From Acidobacteriota bacterium (GTDB lineage: Bacteria; Acidobacteriota; Terriglobia; Terriglobales; Acidobacteriaceae): 5,114 bases of DNA. Where the stretch lies: the NCBI GenBank assembly GCA_021799405.1, contig JAJZAL010000324.1:1-5114 (forward strand), read 5' to 3'. Under the pieces are notes generated by a model, which was not told the origin of the DNA, did not search any database, and was given only the letters and a program-made list of their open reading frames with translations. The position numbers and the translations under genes are program-made. The number at the start of each line of letters is the position of its first letter. Positions within the stretch are counted from its first letter, which is position 1. Shown in pieces: positions 1-5,015 of the stretch.

Positions 1-95
1 TGACTGCCGTCCTGCTCGCTTCTACGACTCGTAGCGTGGAGTGTGGTTCGCTGTTGCTGTGCCGAGTGGTCGGCCAAGCCAAAACTGGTTTCATT

Positions 96-102
96 GGAGG
101 GG
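96..102 (+). promoter_or_regulatory. Shine-Dalgarno site that sets the start of the excisionase-like gene
   Basis: The purine run GGAGGGG lies four bases before the ATG at 107. The reading frame is open back to 41, but the upstream ATG at 41 has no comparable ribosome-binding sequence, and the extra residues it would add resemble no domain. This favours 107 as the true start. The spacing is a little short. Confidence 0.55.
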
Positions 103-106
103 CCAA

Positions 107-433
107 ATGAATCGATCTGCCAAGCACGCAATACGTGTTCGACGCACTCAGCCCGCAGCACTCCGAACTCCCAGTCAGATTGTGCGGCCGACGAGCCCTG
201 AACCGTTTGTCGGAAAAATAGTCGCAGCAGAATTCTCTGGTTTTTCCCCGCGCAAGCTCTTATGCCTCGCGCGTCAAAGGCTCATCCGTGGTTACCCAGA
301 TGGGAAAATACGCAACACATGGCGTTTCCGGTTAAGCGAGCTTGCGGAAGACATCGTCGCATTGGGGAATCGAAGCCAATATACACTTGAGCCAGCAGCC
401 CCTGTGAGCCGGAGGAAAAAATCCAATGGCTGA
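107..433 (+). CDS. Small excisionase-like winged helix-turn-helix DNA-binding protein
   Basis: This 108-residue basic protein probably binds DNA. Residues about 45-86 look like the short MerR/excisionase-type winged helix: a helix around SPRKLLCLARQRLI, then a turn and wing GYPDGKIRNTWRFRLSEL. The W-R-F/I-R-x-S-x-L wing signature is typical of the HTH_17/excisionase group. Residues 1-44 are rich in Arg, Pro and Ser and look disordered; the tail SRRKKSNG is basic. The start at 107 is chosen for the Shine-Dalgarno run at 96-102 (an in-frame ATG at 41 is the alternative). The gene overlaps the integrase start by 8 bases, so the two are probably co-transcribed and translationally coupled. The position supports a role as recombination directionality factor or small regulator of the element, but this is inference. 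The helix is less canonical than in well-known Xis proteins, so a plain regulator is possible. Confidence 0.6.
   Translation: MNRSAKHAIRVRRTQPAALRTPSQIVRPTSPEPFVGKIVAAEFSGFSPRKLLCLARQRLIRGYPDGKIRNTWRFRLSELAEDIVALGNRSQYTLEPAAPVSRRKKSNG
411..415 (+). promoter_or_regulatory. Shine-Dalgarno site of the integrase gene
   Basis: GGAGG followed by an A-run lies ten bases before the ATG at 426, inside the 3' end of the preceding small gene. It supports the ATG at 426 as the integrase start and coupled translation of the two genes. Confidence 0.65.
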
Positions 434-1616
434 CAAAGCAACAGGCTGGCTCCGAAAACGCGAGCGAGCAGACGGTATGACTTGGCTCTGGTGCTATCAA
501 AAGCTAAGGACGAGCGATGGCGTAATGGTTGAGAATTCCGTCAAGCTCGGTCTGATCTCTGATATCGAAGACGAAACCTCTGCGTGGCTCAAAGTGGGTG
601 AGCTTGGCCTGATCCCAAAGTACATTAACAATTCGATCTGCCCCAATCCGACGTTCGGAGATATTTGCACCATTTACATCAAAGAAGGATTGCCTTTCCG
701 GAAAAAGGATGGTCGTCGCAAAACCAAGGGCACGATTGAAACGTATACGTATCATCTCAACAATCACATTCTTCCCCGTTGGAAGGATGAACTCGCGGTG
801 CAGATGAAACCCATTGCCATTCGCAATTGGCTTTTCGAACTGCACGACAGCGACGACTATGCCTGGGAAACCTGTTCCAAAATCGCGGGGATCATGTCGC
901 TGGTGTTCAGCTTCGTCGATCACAATGAAGTTTTCTCCATTCGCAATCCTATGGACAAGGTCACCATCCCAGCTAGCGAGGAGGAGCATGAAGAAATCAA
1001 GGTACTTTTGCCAGAGCAGGTCGCCTCTTTGCTGGAGTGCCTTTCGTACCCAATGAAAATCGCAGTTCTCCTGGTCGCCGTTACCGGCGTCCGCATCTCC
1101 GAATGTCTCGGATTGACGTGGAAACACGTGGAATGGACCCAGAATCGCATCTTGATCCAGCAGACGTTCAGGCGAGGGGAGATGCAGAACCGAACAAAGA
1201 CGACTGCGAGCAAAGCGCCCGTCGCTATGTGCGCAGCGCTCTCGAAATTTCTCCTCGAATGGCGACAGCATACGCCTTACAACAAGGATGAGGACTACAT
1301 CTTTGCCTCGCCGAAATTGCATGGAAAGCAGCCGATGTGGGGACAGACAATGAACGCCAACTTCGTCAAGCCAGCTGCGGTTGCTTTAGGGCTGATCGCC
1401 GAGGATGAGCGCTTCGGTTGGCACTGTTTCCGCCATAGCCTGAGCACATGGGCCAATGATGCGACCGGAGACATCACCGTCCCTCAGACGATGCTCCGGC
1501 AAAGCGACCCGAAGATGACCATGCATTCCACGCACGGTACTTTCGCGAAGGCATTGGTCGCGCAGCAGTTGTATATGGATCAGTTGCTCGCGGCAGCATC
1601 AGAAGGGGCGTGGTGA
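426..1616 (+). CDS. Tyrosine recombinase/phage-type integrase, catalytic Tyr replaced by Ser
   Basis: At 396 residues this is a full-length site-specific recombinase of the tyrosine recombinase (lambda Int/XerD) superfamily. It would act on att sites to integrate or excise the element to its left. Residues 1-60 form a basic arm-binding-like region, about 75-170 the SAM-like core-binding domain, and about 195-385 the catalytic domain. Visible catalytic positions are R223 in TGVRISECLGL, K258 in TKTTASK (the hairpin Lys) and H333/R336 in WHCFRH. The next box reads LRQSDPKMTMHSTHG. Q359 sits where the family has His or Trp, and S368, nine residues later and followed by Thr-His, sits exactly where the nucleophilic Tyr belongs. 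Both changes are one base from the expected codons (CAA versus CAC/CAT; TCC versus TAC). The protein is otherwise intact, with no frameshift, so it is probably recently inactivated or differs by a sequence error. The gene ends 87 bases from the 3' end of a tRNA-Val gene. Family assignment is firm; loss of activity is inference. Confidence 0.93.
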   Translation: MADKATGWLRKRERADGMTWLWCYQKLRTSDGVMVENSVKLGLISDIEDETSAWLKVGELGLIPKYINNSICPNPTFGDICTIYIKEGLPFRKKDGRRKTKGTIETYTYHLNNHILPRWKDELAVQMKPIAIRNWLFELHDSDDYAWETCSKIAGIMSLVFSFVDHNEVFSIRNPMDKVTIPASEEEHEEIKVLLPEQVASLLECLSYPMKIAVLLVAVTGVRISECLGLTWKHVEWTQNRILIQQTFRRGEMQNRTKTTASKAPVAMCAALSKFLLEWRQHTPYNKDEDYIFASPKLHGKQPMWGQTMNANFVKPAAVALGLIAEDERFGWHCFRHSLSTWANDATGDITVPQTMLRQSDPKMTMHSTHGTFAKALVAQQLYMDQLLAAASEGAW

Positions 1617-1634
1617 CCAGCATCGGGTTGACGT

Positions 1635-1655
1635 CGGGCTGGAAATCGAAGCCCG
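1635..1655. other. Short inverted repeat between integrase and tRNA genes
   Basis: CGGGCT at 1635-1640 pairs with AGCCCG at 1650-1655 around a nine-base loop. It lies between the ends of two convergent genes, where a transcription terminator would be expected, but neither strand has a U-run after the stem. It is at best a weak terminator candidate. Confidence 0.2.
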
Positions 1656-1703
1656 CACATCGACCAGGCATTCACAAGTTGCTGCCAGAGAATCGGATAG
1701 CTT

Positions 1704-1745
1704 TGGTGGGCGCTGCAGGATTCGAACCTGCGACTTCCACCGTGT
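1704..1745. other. Putative attachment site (attR/attL) in the 3' half of tRNA-Val
   Basis: Integrases of this family commonly recombine within the 3' half of a tRNA gene, from the T arm to CCA, and the inserted element restores the tRNA end. Here the integrase gene lies immediately beyond the tRNA 3' end, as expected for an element occupying this site. No second copy of the tRNA end is present in the window, so the partner site would lie beyond the left edge. The limits given are approximate; the exact crossover cannot be placed from one copy. Confidence 0.4.
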
Positions 1746-1778
1746 GAAGGTGGCACTCTACCGCTGAGTTAAGCGCCC
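1704..1778 (-). tRNA. tRNA-Val, anticodon CAC
   Basis: The minus strand folds as a complete 75-base tRNA. The acceptor arm is GGGCGCT with AGCGCCC, then discriminator A and an encoded CCA. The D arm is ACTC/GAGT around AGCGGTA. The anticodon stem is CCACC/GGTGG with loop TTCACAC, which places CAC at positions 34-36 and so reads GUG valine codons. The variable loop has five bases, and the T arm is GCAGG/CCTGC with loop TTCGAAT. All stems pair perfectly, so the gene looks functional. Its 3' end points towards the integrase, making it the likely integration target of the element to the left. Confidence 0.97.
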
Positions 1779-1858
1779 TACATCGCCAAGGGCTGAATTT
1801 CCAGCAATGGGAACCGCGAATGGCCCTTGCCGGGTAGGCGGGATGAAACTAAGATGCG

Positions 1859-1896
1859 TTGGAAGCATCTCTCTTGGCCACAGTATACGCTAGAAT
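1859..1896 (+). promoter_or_regulatory. Weak candidate promoter for the sigma factor operon
   Basis: TTGGAA at 1859-1864 could serve as a -35 element with TATACG at 1884-1889 as -10, at a long spacing of 19 bases. TAGAAT at 1891-1896 is a closer -10 match but has no -35 at normal distance. Either would start transcription only a few to about fifteen bases before the ATG at 1910. The region between the divergent tRNA and the sigma factor is the natural place for this promoter, but the match is poor and the operon may instead use an ECF-type promoter. Confidence 0.22.
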
Positions 1897-1909
1897 CCGA
1901 ACACACCCA

Positions 1910-2959
1910 ATGGCTGCAATGGACGGAAATCCGGGGCGGAACCATCCACGGGAAATCGACCAGCGCCGGCAACCCGCGGAGCCGGTTTCGGCTGACGCCG
2001 ACCCGCAAATACGCCCGGATCATAAGGGCGATCCGCGATCCGGCACTGTCGGCGAAGGCGCTGAGTTGGCCTCCGCCGTAGCCCCATTTCATAGAAAGAT
2101 GCCTTCTTCCGGCCCGTTCGACGAAGACGCTCCTTCCCTGGAAAACGAGGAGCAGACCGATGCGGAAGAGTCGGGAAACATTCTCAGCGATGAGGGGTTA
2201 GAGGAAGCATCCGAATCCACGACAGACCCTGAATCTGAAGCAATTTGGACGGAAGAAACGCAACTTTCTTCCCGCGAGGGTGTTCCACAGAGTATGGGAA
2301 CCATTGCGCTGGAACGTATCCCGCTGGACGAACAGAGCGCCAGGCTGGCGGCTTCCCGGCTGCCGGCTGGACTGGCCGGCAATCTGGCCCAGATGACCGA
2401 TGCGGAGATCATGCAGCGGGCTGGCACAGGAGACGAGGCCTGCCTTGAGTTTCTCATCGCCAAATACCGCCGGCCGATCATTAACTTCATGTACCGCATG
2501 GTCCACAGTCAGGCCGTGGCGGAAGAGTTGGCGCAGGAGGTCTTTCTGCGGGTCTACCGCGCCCGGGCAGCCTATCGCGCCGAGGCGCGTTTCTCTACCT
2601 GGCTGTATCGGATCGCGGCGAATATGGCCATCAACCACGCTCGGGACACCAAGTACGAGCGCGCGTCCGCCAGCATCTTCCTGGACCAAGCGGATGAAGA
2701 TACAAGTTCAAAACCGGACGTGGTCGATCTTCGCCCGCTTGCCGAGCAGGATATGCTGCAGGATGAACGAATGCGGCGCATTCGAGAACAGGTAATGGCC
2801 TTGCCGGAGCGGCAACGGATGGCCGTGGTGATGCACAAGTACCAGGACATGGACTACAAACAGATTGGCGCCGTGCTCAAGTTGAGCGAGTCGGCGACAA
2901 AGTCCCTGCTGTTCCGCGCGTATCAGACGTTACGAGAGACGCTGAAAGAATTTGCTTAG
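1910..2959 (+). CDS. ECF-type RNA polymerase sigma factor (sigma-70 family) with long acidic N-terminal region
   Basis: This is a group 4 (extracytoplasmic function, RpoE-like) sigma factor that would direct core RNA polymerase to its own regulon. Counted from the ATG at 1910 (349 residues), sigma region 2 spans about 160-246: a leading TDAEIMQRAGTGDEACLEF segment, the core-binding stretch AEELAQEVFLRVYRAR, and the -10-binding helix FSTWLYRIAANMAINHARD. Region 4 spans about 286-349: LPERQRMAVVMHKYQ, the helix-turn-helix around DYKQIGAVLKLSESATKS, and LLFRAYQTL. Region 3 is absent, as usual for ECF factors. The roughly 150 residues before region 2 are unusual; residues about 70-118 are strongly acidic with no Lys or Arg. 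The start is uncertain. ATG 1910 has no Shine-Dalgarno; alternatives are TTG 1859, ATG 2099 and ATG 2294, the last giving a standard-sized ECF factor of 221 residues. The anti-sigma gene follows after 24 bases, so activity is probably controlled by membrane sequestration. Confidence 0.93.
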   Translation: MAAMDGNPGRNHPREIDQRRQPAEPVSADADPQIRPDHKGDPRSGTVGEGAELASAVAPFHRKMPSSGPFDEDAPSLENEEQTDAEESGNILSDEGLEEASESTTDPESEAIWTEETQLSSREGVPQSMGTIALERIPLDEQSARLAASRLPAGLAGNLAQMTDAEIMQRAGTGDEACLEFLIAKYRRPIINFMYRMVHSQAVAEELAQEVFLRVYRARAAYRAEARFSTWLYRIAANMAINHARDTKYERASASIFLDQADEDTSSKPDVVDLRPLAEQDMLQDERMRRIREQVMALPERQRMAVVMHKYQDMDYKQIGAVLKLSESATKSLLFRAYQTLRETLKEFA

Positions 2960-2967
2960 AATCGACG

Positions 2968-2974
2968 AAAGGAG
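2968..2974 (+). promoter_or_regulatory. Strong Shine-Dalgarno site of the anti-sigma factor gene
   Basis: AAAGGAG lies nine bases before the ATG at 2984, in the 24-base gap after the sigma factor stop codon. It is the best ribosome-binding site in the window and fixes the start of the anti-sigma gene. Confidence 0.75.
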
Positions 2975-2983
2975 AGAGCTGCC

Positions 2984-3502
2984 ATGAAGTGTGAAAAGCT
3001 CCCAATACATTTGCCCGATATGATTTTCGATCCGACTCGTGTGCCTGCCGAGGCGGTGCAGCATGTGAAGGAATGTTCTTATTGCGCTGGCGAATTGAAG
3101 AAACTACAGGCGACGATGCAACTGCTGGATGCGTGGAAGGCGCCTGAGCCGAGCCCCTATTTCGATAGCCGGTTGGCTGTTCGTCTCCGCGAAGCCAGAG
3201 AGTCGGAAGCGCCGGGATGGCTGGAGCGGCTGCGTTTACGGCTGCTGTTCGGCAGCGATCTGCACCTGCGTCCGGCAGCGGCAGCGGCTTTTGCTCTGCT
3301 GCTCGTGGTCGGCGGCGGGTCCTATCTCGGTGTCGTCAGTTTGAATCGTACAATCGGCACCCAACAACAAGCGGTCTCCGCCACCGTCAATGACCTGGAA
3401 CTTCTCGATTCCAACGCTCAGACGTTACAGCAATTGGCGGCGTTCGACGAGACGAGTTCCGATAGCGCCCCGACCACAGATGGAGGAAGTTCCTCCTATT
3501 GA
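2984..3502 (+). CDS. Single-pass membrane anti-sigma factor with zinc-finger-type (ZAS) motif
   Basis: This 172-residue protein most likely binds and silences the sigma factor encoded just upstream. The cytoplasmic N-terminal part carries H27-x3-C31-x2-C34, the HxxxCxxC signature of zinc-associated anti-sigma domains. A linker EPSPYFDSRLAVRLREA and an amphipathic basic segment WLERLRLRLLF (79-89) follow. A membrane helix spans about 98-120 (AAAAAFALLLVVGGGSYLG). The remaining 50 or so residues should lie outside the cytoplasm and contain a short predicted helix (ATVNDLELLDSNAQTLQQL) and an acidic, Ser-rich tail. The start is set by the strong AAAGGAG site. The sigma-then-anti-sigma order and 24-base gap are standard for ECF pairs. 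No large sensor domain is present outside the membrane, so any signal may come through a partner such as the DUF3106-type protein downstream; that link is inference. Confidence 0.88.
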   Translation: MKCEKLPIHLPDMIFDPTRVPAEAVQHVKECSYCAGELKKLQATMQLLDAWKAPEPSPYFDSRLAVRLREARESEAPGWLERLRLRLLFGSDLHLRPAAAAAFALLLVVGGGSYLGVVSLNRTIGTQQQAVSATVNDLELLDSNAQTLQQLAAFDETSSDSAPTTDGGSSSY

Positions 3503-3618
3503 CAGTGGTTCCAAACATCGCCAATTCGGGCTCCAGCAGATGGGTGGGTGCGATCTATATGCAATAGAGGGTGAGAGCGGCGCGCGGGTGCGTTCAAGTC
3601 CGGCGTTGCGAATGGATA

Positions 3619-4350
3619 ATGACCTGTCTTGGAAAACATCGCGGTGTCCTTGCTGCACGGCTTGTCCGGCGGTGCAAGGGTGACCCTGCGATCGATTCTC
3701 GCCATGAACTGCGACGTTCCGTCTTCCTTCTGGCGGGTCCAATCCTATTGCTGGCCGGTGGCATCGGGTGGGCAGGTCCTTGTGCTTCTCGTCCCTGCCA
3801 TGATCGGGCCGGATGGCAAGCGGCTGCGTGGTACCAGGCAGGTCGCGGGTCATTGGGCAACGGGAATGGCGACAATGCCGCGCAGATCCGGTCTGCTCCT
3901 TCGCAACGTGACCAGGAGCATTTAGGAGAATGGCTGCGGCAACATCAAAACATGTCGTTCGCGGAGCAAGAGCGCGCGCTGCGGACTGAACCAGGCTTCA
4001 ATCAGCTTCCTCCATCCCAACAGCAACGCCTATTGTGGCGCTTGCAACAGCTGGACGCAATGCCGCCTGCGAAGCGGGAACGAACGCTGGACCGCTTGGA
4101 AATATGGGAAAGGCTGTCCCCGGAGCAGCGGCAGCAGGTTCGCAACGGAATCCAGCAACTGAACCAAATGCCCTTTGACCGGCAGCGAATGATGCACCGA
4201 GCGGTCCGGGATTTGAGTGAGTTCCCGCCCGAGCAGCGTGGTGCAATCTTGAATTCGTGGGAATTCAGACACCACTATTCCAACTACGAACGGCAAGTTC
4301 TCGCCACGCTGATGCTTGCCCAGCCCTATGAGCCGCTACGGCCGCAATGA
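3619..4350 (+). CDS. DUF3106-type exported or membrane-anchored repeat protein
   Basis: Function is not known; the C-terminal half resembles DUF3106 proteins, which I recall as Pro/Gln/Arg-rich helical proteins found near sigma/anti-sigma genes in Acidobacteriota. Counted from ATG 3619 (243 residues), a hydrophobic stretch at about 34-52 (SVFLLAGPILLLAGGIGWA, preceded by LRR) looks like a signal peptide or anchor, although its N-region is unusually long. A low-complexity Gly/Asn/Gln linker follows to about 110. Residues 112-219 then hold six 18-residue repeats, each opening with a hydrophobic residue and Pro/Ser (as in LPPSQQQR, MPPAKRER, LSPEQRQQ, FPPEQRGA). The tail ends YEPLRPQ. The frame is open upstream to GTG 3571, next to an AGAGG, which would give 259 residues; neither start has a good ribosome-binding site. 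The gene begins 116 bases after the anti-sigma stop and is probably the third gene of the operon. A role in envelope sensing is a guess. Confidence 0.78.
   Translation: MTCLGKHRGVLAARLVRRCKGDPAIDSRHELRRSVFLLAGPILLLAGGIGWAGPCASRPCHDRAGWQAAAWYQAGRGSLGNGNGDNAAQIRSAPSQRDQEHLGEWLRQHQNMSFAEQERALRTEPGFNQLPPSQQQRLLWRLQQLDAMPPAKRERTLDRLEIWERLSPEQRQQVRNGIQQLNQMPFDRQRMMHRAVRDLSEFPPEQRGAILNSWEFRHHYSNYERQVLATLMLAQPYEPLRPQ
3952..4275 (+). repeat. Six tandem 54-base units encoding 18-residue helical repeats
   Basis: Within the DUF3106-type protein the motifs MSFAEQER, LPPSQQQR, MPPAKRER, LSPEQRQQ, MPFDRQRM and FPPEQRGA start exactly 18 residues apart, six times, without indels. Most units also carry Leu (once Trp) at position 16. 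The units are diverged at DNA level, so this is an old protein repeat rather than a recent DNA duplication. Eighteen residues equal five helical turns, suggesting a regular helical array. Confidence 0.75.
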
Positions 4351-4365
4351 CCGATGAGGGAGTTT

Positions 4366-4920
4366 TCACCGTACTGGTGGACCGGCGATGGAGAAAACGA
4401 TCCGAGGTTGGAAGGACGACCTGATGCGCGCGCATCGGCGGATGCCGTGTTCCGCCCAAGGCACGATCGTTGCTTCGTGGATCCCGAGGCGAGTTGCAGC
4501 TTCGGCTGCCGTCAGCATACCGCGGTCGCGAAGCCGGTTGTAGCGAGAGCGCAGTGCGTAAGCATGGACGAGGTAGGCAACGCGCAGCGCGGTGAAGCAA
4601 GTTTGGCCGCGCCCCGGTCGCGCCGATCCGCCGGGACGAAACCCCCGCTCGTTGAGGATGTCGGCGATCTCGGCATAGATGTGATCGTCGAGAAGCTTGT
4701 CGACGAGTTCGACGATCGTAGCCGGTGTTTTGATCTGCTGTGCGGATGACTTGGGGTTGAGCGTCGTCAGAGTTTCCGTCTTGCCGCCCTTGAAACGAAC
4801 GTGGATTCTGGTGATGCCTTCTGCCGGCAGTTTCATCAACGTAGCATCTTCGATGATGTAGGCGAGTAGCCGTTTACGCTCCCGGTTCGGTGTAGTGGGA
4901 TCATTCCAAAGTTTCCTGAC
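4366..4920 (-). pseudogene. Remnant of a large serine-recombinase-family protein (C-terminal part only)
   Basis: The frame reads without stops from 4920 down to a TGA at 4368-4366, giving 184 codons. It resembles the C-terminal, DNA-binding part of recombinase family proteins (resolvase/invertase type with Recombinase and zinc-ribbon regions). Recognisable pieces are WNDPTTPNRERKRLL near the beginning, then HVRFKGGKTETL, then LLDDHIYAEIADILNERGF, then YALRSRYNRLRDRGML, and a terminal helix-turn-helix around LTAAEAATRLGIHEATI. The catalytic serine resolvase domain and the Recombinase domain are missing. An in-frame TGA at 4923-4921 precedes the homology, and the first start codon is a TTG at 4839, well inside it. 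The last 25 or so residues after WAEHGI do not look like the family and may be out of frame or replaced. It is a fragment of a mobile element, not a working recombinase. A translated 157-residue product from 4839 is possible but without obvious function. Confidence 0.7.
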
Positions 4921-5015
4921 TCATCTTCTACAGTTTGAGTGTGGTTAGCGCCTGTAAGCCATTGATACTATTGGAAGCGGCCGTCAAGCGTTACAAAAAG
5001 TAGTGTCACGCAATG
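4921..5015. other. Unassigned junction between two mobile-element remnants
   Basis: About 95 bases separate the recombinase remnant from the IS630-type remnant. The transposase frame stays open to a stop at 4970-4968 but stops resembling the family after about 5016. I see no gene, clear terminal inverted repeat, target duplication or terminator here. It may contain an element end or a deletion scar. Confidence 0.3.

Noticed and set aside
504..1322. Long open frame of 272 codons on the minus strand opposite the integrase
   Set aside because: It lies wholly antisense to a clearly recognisable integrase, has no ribosome-binding site and its translation resembles no family; it reflects codon bias of the real gene.
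2198..2689. Minus-strand open frame of 163 codons opposite the sigma factor
   Set aside because: The plus-strand frame encodes conserved sigma regions 2 and 4, and the antisense product has no domain features.
3629..3925. Alternative plus-strand frame of 98 codons overlapping the start of the DUF3106-type gene, considered as evidence for a frameshift
   Set aside because: The hydrophobic signal-like segment and the repeats of the DUF3106-type protein already lie in one continuous frame, so no frameshift is needed.
4255..4270. Two GAATTC sequences four bases apart forming a potential hairpin
   Set aside because: They fall inside the coding repeat region and are explained by the encoded residues; there is no U-run and no sign of regulatory use.
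4367..4379. CACC/GGTG hairpin just after the DUF3106-type stop codon as a terminator
   Set aside because: The stem has only four pairs, there is no following U-run, and it lies within the recombinase remnant.
4354..4749. Open frame of 131 codons on the plus strand after the DUF3106-type gene
   Set aside because: It is antisense to the recombinase remnant, whose minus-strand translation has recognisable family motifs; the plus-strand product has none.
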